Below are positions 1 through 7,874 of a DNA stretch of 17,909 nucleotides, piece after piece. The notes under the pieces are model-generated. The model saw only the letters and a program-made list of their open reading frames with translations. It was not told the origin of the DNA and searched no databases. Both the position numbers and the translations under genes were made by a program. Numbering within the stretch: position 1 is the first letter of the stretch; the number at the start of each line of letters is the position of its first letter. The stretch is from positions 1-17,909 of the forward strand of contig RFHX01000130.1 in NCBI GenBank assembly GCA_003695725.1, in the 5' to 3' direction. This DNA is from Candidatus Schekmanbacteria bacterium (GTDB lineage Bacteria > Schekmanbacteria > GWA2-38-11 > J061).

Positions 1-37
1 GGATGGCTTTTAACGATTTGTGATTATTTAATAATGA

Positions 38-62
38 AAATATTTTGTTTGACAAAATATTT
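38..62. promoter_or_regulatory. Perfect inverted repeat, probable MarR operator
   Basis: Two 11-base arms (left arm AAATATTTTGT) are exact reverse complements separated by the 3-base spacer TTG. The repeat covers a consensus -35 hexamer (TTGACA, 49-54) and ends about 50 bp before the MarR-family gene. MarR dimers typically bind palindromes of this size overlapping their own promoter, so auto-repression of this gene and of the efflux genes behind it is the natural reading. The symmetry is seen directly; the binding protein is inferred from position. Confidence 0.7.
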
Positions 63-76
63 CTAATATATAATAT
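49..76 (+). promoter_or_regulatory. Candidate sigma-70 promoter of the marR-efflux operon
   Basis: A perfect TTGACA lies at 49-54. The best-spaced -10 is TAATAT at 71-76 (16-bp spacer); a perfect TATAAT at 69-74 overlaps it but would leave only 14 bp. The -35 sits inside the palindrome at 38-62, so a bound repressor would block polymerase directly. Exact -10 assignment is uncertain. Confidence 0.55.
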
Positions 77-112
77 CTGTATTACGAAATAAGTTAGTAG
101 AGGTTTTTAGAT

Positions 113-607
113 TTGGTTAGACAGAGAAAAATGAAAAATAACAATATTTCAGTAAAAGCAGAGAGATTTGAACGAGCCTTTTGGGAATTTTATAATGTTT
201 CGCGCCAAAAAACAAAGTACCGCTTTTCCGATAGCAATGTAACAGAAGCCCAATTTATGGCAATGCTCTTTCTTAGAAGAAATCCAAACTGCACAATGTC
301 TGATTTAAAGGACTGGATGGGACTTCATATGAGCACTTTAACGGGAATTACGGACAGACTCGTTAGAGACGGTTTTGTCGAGCGCTTTAGAGATGAAAAA
401 GATAGGCGGCTTGTTAAAGTGAGATTGACAAAGAAAGGTATGGCTACTGTTTCCAAACTTTGGAGAATACGCAGAGAAAGGATTGAAAATTTTCTCAGCC
501 TTTTGACAGAAGATGACCAAATATCTCTTATTGAGCTTTTTGAAAGGATTAGTGAAACAGTAAAATCGAAGTTAAATCACAATAACAAGAATAATATAAA
601 GAGATAA
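113..607 (+). CDS. MarR-family transcriptional regulator
   Basis: Predicted winged-helix DNA-binding dimer, likely the local repressor of the efflux genes that follow. The core runs from about residue 46 to 110: a helix-turn-helix around residues 60-86 (sensor-type helix TMSDLKDWMG, then a recognition helix ending TDRLVRDGFVER), followed by the wing with the hallmark DEKDRR at 94-99. Length (164 aa) is normal for the family. I chose the TTG start at 113 because AGAGG lies 9 nt upstream (99-103); an in-frame ATG at 131 (158 aa) is the alternative but has only a weak ribosome site. The stop is 6 bp before the adaptor gene, so the genes are probably co-transcribed. The family usually senses small phenolic or hydrophobic ligands; the ligand here is unknown. 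Confidence 0.9.
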   Translation: MVRQRKMKNNNISVKAERFERAFWEFYNVSRQKTKYRFSDSNVTEAQFMAMLFLRRNPNCTMSDLKDWMGLHMSTLTGITDRLVRDGFVERFRDEKDRRLVKVRLTKKGMATVSKLWRIRRERIENFLSLLTEDDQISLIELFERISETVKSKLNHNNKNNIKR

Positions 608-613
608 GCAATT

Positions 614-1774
614 ATGACTCCAAAAAGAAAAAAGATACTAATTGCGCTTTCAGCAGTTGTTTTCCTGTTTCTCGGATATCGAATTTTTATTGCAGTCAGC
701 AATGGCTCAGGAGACAAAAAGTCTTTAGAAGATGAAGGGATACCTGTTATGACAAGTCCTGTAAGCATAGATGACATTGATAACATTATTTCAATGACGG
801 GAGATACATATCCAAATGTGGGAGTGGAAATTGTTTCAAAAGTTACAGGACGAATAGAAGATATTAAGGTTGGCATTGGCGATAAGGTAAAGAAGGGGGA
901 TGTGTTGGCTGTTATTGAACATAAAAATGCTGAATTGAAGGTAAGAGAGGCTGAAGCCGCACTCAAAGTAGCTCTTGCAAATCTTGAAAAAGCTAAAAGT
1001 ACACTTGAAAGAGAAAAAGCAGAATATGAAAGCGCTGAGGCACTGTATAAGAATGGAATGATATCCAATGAAGAATATCGAAAAGAAAAAGAACAATATT
1101 TGAGCGCCATGTCTTCGTTAAAATTGGCGCAAGCTCAGGCAAATGACGAGAAGCGGGCAAAACTCGAAATAGCAAAAAAGGAACTTGCAGATTGCTGGAT
1201 AAGGTCTCCTATCAATGGTATTGTTACGAGGCAAAATGTTGATATTGGTACTATGGTTTATTCTTCTGGAGGGGGATCAAAACCGCTTTTTACAGTTGAA
1301 AATCTGGAAAAAATAAAAGTCTTGGTTAAAGTTCCTGCAAAATTTGCTTCCTATGTAAAGCTTGGACAAAAAGGGGAAATAATTGTTCCTGCTATGGGTG
1401 ATAAAGTATTTGTTGGGAAAGTTACGAGGGTTTCTCCTTCTTTGGACCAGAATACAAGATCGGCAGTTGCAATAGTGCAAATCGATAACAGCGATATGGA
1501 GCTTAAATCAGGACTATTCGTTGAAGTTAGAATTTATACGGAAACAGTCAAAAATGCCCTTTTGATTCCAAGAAGAGCTGTTTTCAGGAAGGCTTCTGAC
1601 AATTATGTGTTCGTTTTCAATGAAGGCAAAGCAAAATTGAGGAAATTGAAAACAGGCATTATAAGTGGTGACTATATTCAGGTTATAGCAGGTCTCAATA
1701 AGGATGAAGAGGTTATTGTATCGAACAGGACTCGCCTTTACGATGGCATTAAGGTAAGAAAGGTTGTTTTGTAG
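614..1774 (+). CDS. RND efflux periplasmic adaptor (membrane fusion protein)
   Basis: Periplasmic adaptor linking an RND pump to an outer-membrane channel. Residues about 8-28 are a single hydrophobic stretch without a lipobox, so it is probably anchored by an uncleaved N-terminal helix rather than lipidated. Two lipoyl-type half-motifs (about 70-103 with GRIEDIKVGIGDKVKKGDVL, and about 193-229 with SPINGIVTRQNVDIGTMV) flank a charged helical hairpin (about 105-190) rich in Ala, Glu and Lys. The beta-barrel and membrane-proximal domains follow. Its length of 386 aa fits the AcrA/MexA family. The stop codon shares one base with the GTG start of the pump gene, so the two are translationally coupled. 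Substrates cannot be read from sequence. Confidence 0.93.
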   Translation: MTPKRKKILIALSAVVFLFLGYRIFIAVSNGSGDKKSLEDEGIPVMTSPVSIDDIDNIISMTGDTYPNVGVEIVSKVTGRIEDIKVGIGDKVKKGDVLAVIEHKNAELKVREAEAALKVALANLEKAKSTLEREKAEYESAEALYKNGMISNEEYRKEKEQYLSAMSSLKLAQAQANDEKRAKLEIAKKELADCWIRSPINGIVTRQNVDIGTMVYSSGGGSKPLFTVENLEKIKVLVKVPAKFASYVKLGQKGEIIVPAMGDKVFVGKVTRVSPSLDQNTRSAVAIVQIDNSDMELKSGLFVEVRIYTETVKNALLIPRRAVFRKASDNYVFVFNEGKAKLRKLKTGIISGDYIQVIAGLNKDEEVIVSNRTRLYDGIKVRKVVL

Positions 1775-4700
1775 TGTTAATTTCTGAAATATCCATTAAT
1801 AGGCCTGTTTTTGCAGTAATGATGATTGCCTCCCTTATGGTGTTGGGCATTGCATCGATTTCATATATAGGTGTCCAGCAAACTCCTGAAGTCAATCCTC
1901 CTTATATTACTGTTACCACTGCCTATCCGGGCGCAAGTCCTGCAGAGGTGGAAAGCACAGTTACTAAACCTCTCGAAGAAGCTGTAAGCTCAGTCAATGG
2001 GATAAAAAAGATCAATTCAATAACAACAGAAGGATTATCACGGATTATTCTTGAATTTGATTTTGATATGCCAATCAAGATAGCGGCAATTGAGGTTAGA
2101 GAAAAGGTCTTTCAAAAGAAAAGTGAATTGCCGGAAGATGTAAAAGAACCAGTAATTCAAAGAATGGACCCCGCCCAAAGGCCTATAATGTGGGTTGGAG
2201 TTTCAGCACCCCGTGATCCTGCAGAGATTAGAGATATAGCTGAAAATGAAATCAAGCCTGCATTGGAGCAGGTTGAGAATGTTGCTTCCGTTGACATTAT
2301 AGGAGGGTTGGAGAGAGAAATACAAGTTTATCTGAAAAAAGATATGCTCAATGCTTATGGAATTACTCCGTTTCAAGTAATGAATATTTTGAAAAGAGAA
2401 AATATCAACCTTCCTGCGGGAAGAGTGGAAAAGGATACAAGAGAAATCGTTGTGCGCACAAGAGGAGAATTTTCAAGTGTTGATGAAATTGGAAATGTAG
2501 TGGTTTCATTGAAAAATGGAGTGCCTATTTATTTGAGAGATATAGCAGATATTGAAGACGGATTTAAGGACTTGAGGAGTCTATCCAGAATCAACGATGT
2601 TGATGCTGTTTCAATGGGTATCAAAAAACAGAGCGGTACAAATACAGTTGCTCTCTGTAATGACCTTTATGACAAAATTGATGAGTTAAGAAGACTTTTG
2701 CCGAGCGATTTCAGTATCTTTATTATTCGTGATGATTCGATAATGGTTAGAGAAGATGTGCGCGGCGTGAGAAATGCTATCATCGAAGGCGTAATAATGG
2801 CGGTGCTTGTCGTTTTTATCTTTATGCGTGATTGGAGAAGCACACTTATATGTGCACTTTCATTGCCAACTTCTCTGATATCTACATTCTTTTTTATGTA
2901 TCTAATGGGTTTTACTATCAATGTTATGACTTTGATGGCGTTGAATCTTGTAGTTGGTGTTGTCATAGATGATGCTATAGTAGTAAGGGAAAACATATTC
3001 AGGCATATGGAAGAAGGGATGGCGCCAAAGGAAGCTGCATCCTTTGGGACATCGGAAATAGGTCTTGCCGTTATGGCAACTACCTTTAGCATTGTTGCAG
3101 TCTTCATACCTATTGCATTTATGTCAGGTATGATAGGAAGATGGTTTAAATCCTTTGGACTAACTGCGGCATTTGCTGTTCTCGTATCACTTTTCGTTTC
3201 CTTTACCCTTGACCCTATGCTTTCTGCTTATTTTATGAAGCCGGTAGTGAAGGGGGAAAAGAAGAAGAGGACCTTTTTCAGCAAACTGTCTGAAACATTG
3301 GAAAAGGCATACAGCCGTGTAGATTCCCAATATAGGGATATCTTGAGTTGGACGACAAATAACAATAAAACTGTTATTCTTGGCGCTATTGCAATTTTTG
3401 TCCTGTCGCTATTTATGCTTCCATTAGTAGGAGTTACTTTCTTTGAAGACCAGGACAGAGGAGAAATCAGTGTTACAATAAAGATGCCTGCAGGGACATC
3501 TCTTAAGATGACAGATATGGCGGCGAGAAAAGCAGAAAAAATGATTAGAAAAAATCCAGAAGTAAAAACAATCTTTACTGCAATAGGTCAGCTTGGTGAT
3601 GTAACAAATGCCCATTTGGATGTCTACTGCACTGATAAAAACCATCGAATAACAGGTGCAAATCTTGAGGAGTTGAAATCACAGATTCGACAAGCACTGA
3701 AGGATATACCTGCAGAAAAGATTACTGTTGAGACATTCAATATGGGTGGAAGACAGGAGGCGCCAATAACTCTATATGTGCGCGGCGATGATATGCCCAC
3801 ATTGGCTAAAATAACGAATAAAATCCTTCCAATCGTCAAAGCAACTCCGGGCACTGTTGATGTATCATCAACAATTCAAAAGGGGCGTCCTGAACTTGAA
3901 GTTGTTGTTGATAGAAATATTGCCGGAGATATCGGTTTGAATAATATCTCTATTGCATCGAGTTTGCGAAGTTTAATAGAAGGTGAAGTTCCTTCAAAAT
4001 TCAGAGACGGAGACAATGAATATGATATTCGGGTTAGATTGGCAAAAGCAGACCGTGACAGCTTGGAGGATATTGGAACAATTTCTTTTTTACAAGATAA
4101 GGAAGGCAGAAATATTTTCCTAAAAGAAATTGCAGAGCTAAATTTTAAAGAGGGACCAAGTGAAATTAGAAGGGAGAATAGGCAGAGAGAAGTATTGATT
4201 GAATCCAATTATATGAATGCTTCACTTGGCGATGTAATCAGCAATGTAAGGAAAAGAATAAAAGATGTTGAAATCCCTGAAGGTTATAAAGTCGGATTTA
4301 CAGGGCAGGCAGAACGAATGGAGGAAGCATTTTCCACTTTGACAAGCTCTCTTTTGCTTGCTGTCGTATTCATTTATATGGTACTTGCTTCACAGTTTAA
4401 TTCTTTCATCCATCCCTTTACAATTATGCTTTCTTTACCTCTGGCTATAATAGGCGCTGTCTTGATTCTATTTGTTTTCGGGCTTAGTTTCAGCATTTCT
4501 ACGATGTTTGCCTTTATAATGCTGATGGGACTCGTTACAAAAAATGCAATTCTTTTAGTTGATTATACCAATGTTTTAAGAGAAAGGGGGCTGCCGAGAA
4601 GAGAAGCTATCCTTCAAGCAGGACCTACAAGACTTAGACCAATCCTAATGACGACTCTTGCAATGATATTTGGAATGCTTCCAGTTGCAGTAAGCAATGA

Positions 4701-4845
4701 GCCGGGGTCTGAGTTTCGTTCTCCAATGGCGATTTCTATCATTGGCGGCTTATTGACATCGATGTTTCTTACCCTTGTTGTAGTACCTTCTGTTTATTCC
4801 GTGCTTGACGATCTCAAAGAAAAGTTCAAATTAAGAAGAAAGTAG
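1774..4845 (+). CDS. RND multidrug efflux pump, HAE1 (AcrB-like) family
   Basis: Proton-driven inner-membrane transporter that extrudes hydrophobic compounds from periplasm or membrane. At 1023 aa it matches full-length AcrB-type pumps. Seen: TM1 (about 12-33) followed by the family signature VTTAYPGASPAEVE (47-60); TM4 with the proton-relay aspartates D399-D400 in GVVIDDAIVVREN; TM10 with the relay lysine K923 in LVTKNAILLVDYTN; two large periplasmic loops and two six-helix bundles as expected. All visible relay residues are intact, so the pump should be active. The start is GTG at 1774, overlapping the previous stop, with AGAAAGG about 10 nt upstream. No outer-membrane channel gene lies nearby, so it presumably borrows a TolC-like protein encoded elsewhere. 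Confidence 0.95.
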   Translation: MLISEISINRPVFAVMMIASLMVLGIASISYIGVQQTPEVNPPYITVTTAYPGASPAEVESTVTKPLEEAVSSVNGIKKINSITTEGLSRIILEFDFDMPIKIAAIEVREKVFQKKSELPEDVKEPVIQRMDPAQRPIMWVGVSAPRDPAEIRDIAENEIKPALEQVENVASVDIIGGLEREIQVYLKKDMLNAYGITPFQVMNILKRENINLPAGRVEKDTREIVVRTRGEFSSVDEIGNVVVSLKNGVPIYLRDIADIEDGFKDLRSLSRINDVDAVSMGIKKQSGTNTVALCNDLYDKIDELRRLLPSDFSIFIIRDDSIMVREDVRGVRNAIIEGVIMAVLVVFIFMRDWRSTLICALSLPTSLISTFFFMYLMGFTINVMTLMALNLVVGVVIDDAIVVRENIFRHMEEGMAPKEAASFGTSEIGLAVMATTFSIVAVFIPIAFMSGMIGRWFKSFGLTAAFAVLVSLFVSFTLDPMLSAYFMKPVVKGEKKKRTFFSKLSETLEKAYSRVDSQYRDILSWTTNNNKTVILGAIAIFVLSLFMLPLVGVTFFEDQDRGEISVTIKMPAGTSLKMTDMAARKAEKMIRKNPEVKTIFTAIGQLGDVTNAHLDVYCTDKNHRITGANLEELKSQIRQALKDIPAEKITVETFNMGGRQEAPITLYVRGDDMPTLAKITNKILPIVKATPGTVDVSSTIQKGRPELEVVVDRNIAGDIGLNNISIASSLRSLIEGEVPSKFRDGDNEYDIRVRLAKADRDSLEDIGTISFLQDKEGRNIFLKEIAELNFKEGPSEIRRENRQREVLIESNYMNASLGDVISNVRKRIKDVEIPEGYKVGFTGQAERMEEAFSTLTSSLLLAVVFIYMVLASQFNSFIHPFTIMLSLPLAIIGAVLILFVFGLSFSISTMFAFIMLMGLVTKNAILLVDYTNVLRERGLPRREAILQAGPTRLRPILMTTLAMIFGMLPVAVSNEPGSEFRSPMAISIIGGLLTSMFLTLVVVPSVYSVLDDLKEKFKLRRK

Positions 4846-4858
4846 TAGATAATCTTTC

Positions 4859-5740
4859 TTGAAAATAGCCTATTTTTCAAAGCAATTTATAGAATGGTTT
4901 ATCTTTTTTAAATTGAAGTATTTTTTCCTCATATTGGCGGTTATGTTTTTATGGTCTCTTTTTACCTTTCTCGTTGCCCAAGCTGTAAACTATCATAAAG
5001 GTAATAGCATATGGAAAGAGAAGAATGATGATATTACAGTTTTTATCTTCAAAATCATAGCCACTATCATTGCGGAATACCTTTCAATTTTAATTGCAAT
5101 AATTTTGATTCCTGCAGGAATTTTTAGGATAAAAGCAAAAAAGGATGTTGCTTATCCTTCACAAAGAAGCGCTGTTCTATTGATACATGGCTATCTGCAT
5201 AATAGAGGTATGCTTCTGCCATTGAAATTTTTATTGAGAAAATATGGAATTAAGGATGTGTATGATTTGAATCTGTCTCCGCCTTTTTCTTCAATCATAG
5301 ATTTTTCACAAAAATTATCCGAAAAAATCAAAAAATTGAAAAAAGAAGGATATAACAGCTTTATCCTTATTGGACATAGTATGGGAGGCTTAGTTGCACT
5401 TTATTATGCTTTGAGCAGAAAAGATTTGGATATAAAAAAAGTAATAACAATAGGTACTCCCCACAAGGGTACGCTTTTTGCAAAAATCGCACTGGGAAAA
5501 TGCGGAAGGGAAATGGTTCCTGAAAGCGGTTTTCTTAAAGAGTTGGATTCGTTGCGCAAAGAAATGCCTGATTTGAAGATTATATGTTTTTGGTCAAAGC
5601 TCGATAATATGATAATTCCTTCAGGAAATGCAGTTGCTGAAAATTCTGAAAGCTATTCATTGAATTATAGCGGCCATATTACCCCAGTATATTCCAAAGC
5701 CTTTGCCAAGAGAATTGTTGAGATTATCCAAGAGAAATAG
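4859..5740 (+). CDS. Membrane-anchored alpha/beta hydrolase (lipase/esterase-like)
   Basis: Serine hydrolase fold with a complete visible triad: nucleophile elbow GHSMGG (172-177, Ser174), a candidate acid in SKLDNMIIP (Asp249) and a candidate base in YSGHITP (His273). The oxyanion-side HG is at 110-111 in VLLIHGYLHN. The GTPHKGT element (199-205) is typical of triacylglycerol-lipase/PGAP1-type hydrolases. The N-terminus carries two hydrophobic segments (about 18-43 and 61-90), so the enzyme is probably membrane-tethered. The start is TTG at 4859, 13 bp after the pump stop, with only weak ribosome-site similarity; no better in-frame start is visible. Its position at the end of the marR-efflux operon suggests co-expression, but the substrate is unknown. 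Confidence 0.85.
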   Translation: MKIAYFSKQFIEWFIFFKLKYFFLILAVMFLWSLFTFLVAQAVNYHKGNSIWKEKNDDITVFIFKIIATIIAEYLSILIAIILIPAGIFRIKAKKDVAYPSQRSAVLLIHGYLHNRGMLLPLKFLLRKYGIKDVYDLNLSPPFSSIIDFSQKLSEKIKKLKKEGYNSFILIGHSMGGLVALYYALSRKDLDIKKVITIGTPHKGTLFAKIALGKCGREMVPESGFLKELDSLRKEMPDLKIICFWSKLDNMIIPSGNAVAENSESYSLNYSGHITPVYSKAFAKRIVEIIQEK

Positions 5741-6042
5741 ATTTTTCCCCATTGTTTATGAGTCCAACCTCTTATAGAAATCACGAAGCGCCATTTTTTT
5801 GATTCTATCCATAGTGGTGAGATGAATAATCAATGTCAGATGATGGCATTACAAAAAACATCTCAATATGCTGAATACTGGGTTCCATAACCAAGATAAG
5901 CGAGGACTGTATTCTTTAGAAGATAAATTGGTTCAATATTCGGACATAGAGTGAAACTGTTCAATAAACTATTGACTATTACATTGTCCATTTAATATAA
6001 GAACAAAAAAAACTTTTCAAATAAATAAGGAGATTGGGACTG
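5741..6042. other. Gene-free leader between hydrolase and ferredoxin genes
   Basis: About 300 bp with no convincing reading frame on either strand, no clear terminator after the hydrolase, and no RNA structure or riboswitch class that I recognise. The only structured signal is a promoter-like stretch near its 3' end (5972-6001). The rest is unexplained sequence. Confidence 0.6.
5972..6001 (+). promoter_or_regulatory. Candidate promoter of the ferredoxin-AOR pair
   Basis: TTGACT at 5972-5977 is followed either by TAATAT (5993-5998, 15-bp spacer) or by TATAAG (5996-6001, 18-bp spacer). Neither pairing is ideal. It lies about 40-70 bp upstream of the ferredoxin start, after a run of A+T. Confidence 0.35.
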
Positions 6043-6387
6043 ATGGGAATAAAAATTGAACCTTTAAAGTGTATTGGCTGTTTATCTTGTGAAATGGCAT
6101 GTGGTTACTATCATGATGAAGCTATGACAACTCTTTCATCGAGCATAATGATTTATAGAGCGGAAGAAAAAAAGAACTATTTCGGAATTATGGTTAAACG
6201 AAGTGATGATATCCTTGTTGGAAGGCCCGAAGGGGTAGAATGTAAAAAACCGGGCAGCGATTCAGGCGGAAGCGACAGCGCATCAGCAAAACCAATTTTA
6301 ATAAGGCCTACCTGTGATTTGTGTGGAGATGCGGATGAATATAACTGTGTCAGATTTTGTCCTACAGGAGCAATTTCAAAGGAATAA
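6043..6387 (+). CDS. Small two-cluster [4Fe-4S] ferredoxin, CooF/AOR-partner type
   Basis: Electron-transfer protein, probably the partner of the AOR-like protein encoded 26 bp downstream. With the ATG at 6043 it is 114 aa. Two cysteine sets are visible: CIGCLSCEMAC near the N-terminus (C-x2-C-x2-C-x3-C) and CDLC-x8-CVRFCP near the C-terminus, giving eight ligands for two cubane clusters. The first set resembles the CooF/HycB/AOR-subunit class, but the protein ends after the second set instead of carrying four clusters. Between them lies a Gly/Ser/Asp-rich linker (GSDSGGSDSASAK) unlike the compact spacing of bacterial ferredoxins. I chose ATG 6043 because TAAGGAG (6026-6032) is 10 nt away; a TTG at 6034 would be only 1 nt from it. 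Confidence 0.85.
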   Translation: MGIKIEPLKCIGCLSCEMACGYYHDEAMTTLSSSIMIYRAEEKKNYFGIMVKRSDDILVGRPEGVECKKPGSDSGGSDSASAKPILIRPTCDLCGDADEYNCVRFCPTGAISKE

Positions 6388-6413
6388 AAATATAAAGAAA
6401 ATGGAGGTATGAA

Positions 6414-7730
6414 ATGCCGGGTCTTTTTTCAGATAGAATACTACTTGTTGACTTAAGTCAGGGTGAAGTAGACGAAAAAGGTTGTGGAGATGAGTTTTTA
6501 CAGGAAAATATAGGTGGTGCCAAAGCTAATCTTGCACTCTATCGCCAATATGAAAACGAAAATCCAATTGTAATAGGTTGCGGGCCATTTTCAGGGACTC
6601 TTTTCCCCGGGGGCGCAGTCATTATTGTGACGGCTAAAAGCCCGATTAATGGAGAAATCGTTCATACTCCAATAATACTTAATTCAGGTATGGAGTTTAA
6701 GTTGACGGGCTTTGACTTTGCAGTGATAAAGGGAAAATCCGAGGAACCGGCTTACCTATGGCTTCATGACGAGATTGGCGATTTACATAATGCCGCAGAG
6801 TTATGGGGCAAATCGCCATGGGAAGTGACAGATAAATTGAGAAGTGATATGGGAGATCCTCTTGTGCAGGTTTTATCGATTGGAATTGCCGGAGAAAATG
6901 GTTCGAAAGCGGCTCAGCTTTGCTACAACTATTGGGGAACGCCTGACAAAGCAAATATTGCTGCTGCATTTGCCGAAAAGAATTTAAAAGCTGTCGCTTT
7001 TAGAGGATTGGGCTTGGTTGAAATAGAGTCACCAGATGAATTTGTCGATGGATGTGCAGAGCTCAAAAGAAGTATTATTGATGGCAATATTAGCGGCAAG
7101 AAAGGAATTGCATCGATTGCGGAATCTCTTGGCGCTTCAGAGATACCCTCTTGGCTGTCTCCGTCAGTACATCGTCTTGTTGGTTGTTTTGGATGCCCAA
7201 TGAATTGCAATACTTTTGTAAAATACAATGAAGCTCCGAGTGAACTATCGCAGAATGGCGTTGATGAACCGGGATTTCTGATTACAGATACTGCATCTTT
7301 GATAAAGCTACAGAAAGCTGGCTTTAGCTCTACTGAGGCAGGAAAGGTCCTTGAATATGCTTCGCGTCTCGGAATCGAACCGGTTCAAACAGCAAAAGCA
7401 ATTGAAGGAAAAGGATCTACATTTGATGAAGTAAAAGACACAATAACAGCTCTTTCCGAATCAAGTGTAGAGGTTGGAAATCCATTTGAAGATGCATGGG
7501 GAGAAAGCAAATCATCTCCTTATAGTGCTTGGTCCCCTCTCAAAGGTTTATTTGAAGGGAATGCAGATGCTAATGTCGATGAAGCCAACTCAATTGCATA
7601 CACGCTGGGAATTTGTCCTGTGCTAATGTTGGCATCCCCTGAAATTACAGCTGAAAAAATTGCAGAACTTCTAAATCTTGGGGTAGGAATAGAAAAAAGT
7701 GCTGATGAGATAAAGAGTATATCTTTATAG
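6414..7730 (+). CDS. Aldehyde:ferredoxin oxidoreductase-like protein, shortened and degenerate
   Basis: Homologue of tungsten-dependent AOR-family enzymes. The N-terminal domain is recognisable: FSDRILLVDLSQGEV (5-19), CGPFSGTLFPGG (56-67), TAKSPINGE (73-81), ELWGKSPWEVTD (129-140), IGIAGENGSKAA (156-167) and KNLKAVAFRG (189-198). The Fe-S ligands are kept as C258-x2-C261-x3-C265 and C401 in TLGIC. At 438 aa it is far shorter than the roughly 600-aa classical enzymes: the stretch between the third and fourth cysteine is compressed and only 37 residues follow C401. Compared from memory with Pyrococcus AOR, the GRGG-x-GAVMGSK pterin loop reads TPDKANIAAAFAEK, and both DxxGL(D/C) motifs have lost their Asp (SRLGIE, YTLGIC). 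I infer weak or absent tungstopterin binding. GGAGG lies 6 nt before the ATG; a terminator follows. Confidence 0.82.
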   Translation: MPGLFSDRILLVDLSQGEVDEKGCGDEFLQENIGGAKANLALYRQYENENPIVIGCGPFSGTLFPGGAVIIVTAKSPINGEIVHTPIILNSGMEFKLTGFDFAVIKGKSEEPAYLWLHDEIGDLHNAAELWGKSPWEVTDKLRSDMGDPLVQVLSIGIAGENGSKAAQLCYNYWGTPDKANIAAAFAEKNLKAVAFRGLGLVEIESPDEFVDGCAELKRSIIDGNISGKKGIASIAESLGASEIPSWLSPSVHRLVGCFGCPMNCNTFVKYNEAPSELSQNGVDEPGFLITDTASLIKLQKAGFSSTEAGKVLEYASRLGIEPVQTAKAIEGKGSTFDEVKDTITALSESSVEVGNPFEDAWGESKSSPYSAWSPLKGLFEGNADANVDEANSIAYTLGICPVLMLASPEITAEKIAELLNLGVGIEKSADEIKSISL

Positions 7731-7785
7731 ATAATTGAATTAACCTTTGTTTATTACCTTTTGTTTGAAAGAGAATGTTATTTTC

Positions 7786-7813
7786 AGCCTTCCATTTTTT
7801 GGAAGGCTTTTTT
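7786..7813 (+). terminator. Intrinsic terminator after the AOR-like gene
   Basis: Perfect 8-bp stem AGCCTTCC/GGAAGGCT (7786-7793 with 7801-7808), 7-nt loop ATTTTTT, then a T tract to 7813. It starts 56 bp after the AOR-like stop. On the opposite strand no T tract follows the stem, so it should act only on + strand transcripts. Confidence 0.88.
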
Positions 7814-7874
7814 AGTTTTTTGAGGGATTGGAAATAATAAAAAATATTTAGTCGGTTCTTTGTGTGAGGTTGAG

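Noticed and set aside
577-1110. 177-aa open frame on the - strand antisense to the adaptor gene
   Set aside because: Overlaps a clear coding gene, composition is low-complexity Ser/Phe/Ala-rich, and no domain is visible.
2667-3107. 146-aa open frame on the - strand inside the RND pump gene
   Set aside because: Lies wholly antisense to well-conserved pump sequence including the DD proton-relay motif; it is a mirror of that coding sequence.
5937-5948. 12-bp exact repeat TATTCGGACATA also found at 11386-11397
   Set aside because: Several chance 12-mers are expected in 18 kb; the second copy is inside coding sequence and the flanks do not match.
6034-6042. TTG start for the ferredoxin
   Set aside because: It would leave only one base after the TAAGGAG ribosome site; the ATG at 6043 has a normal 10-nt spacing.
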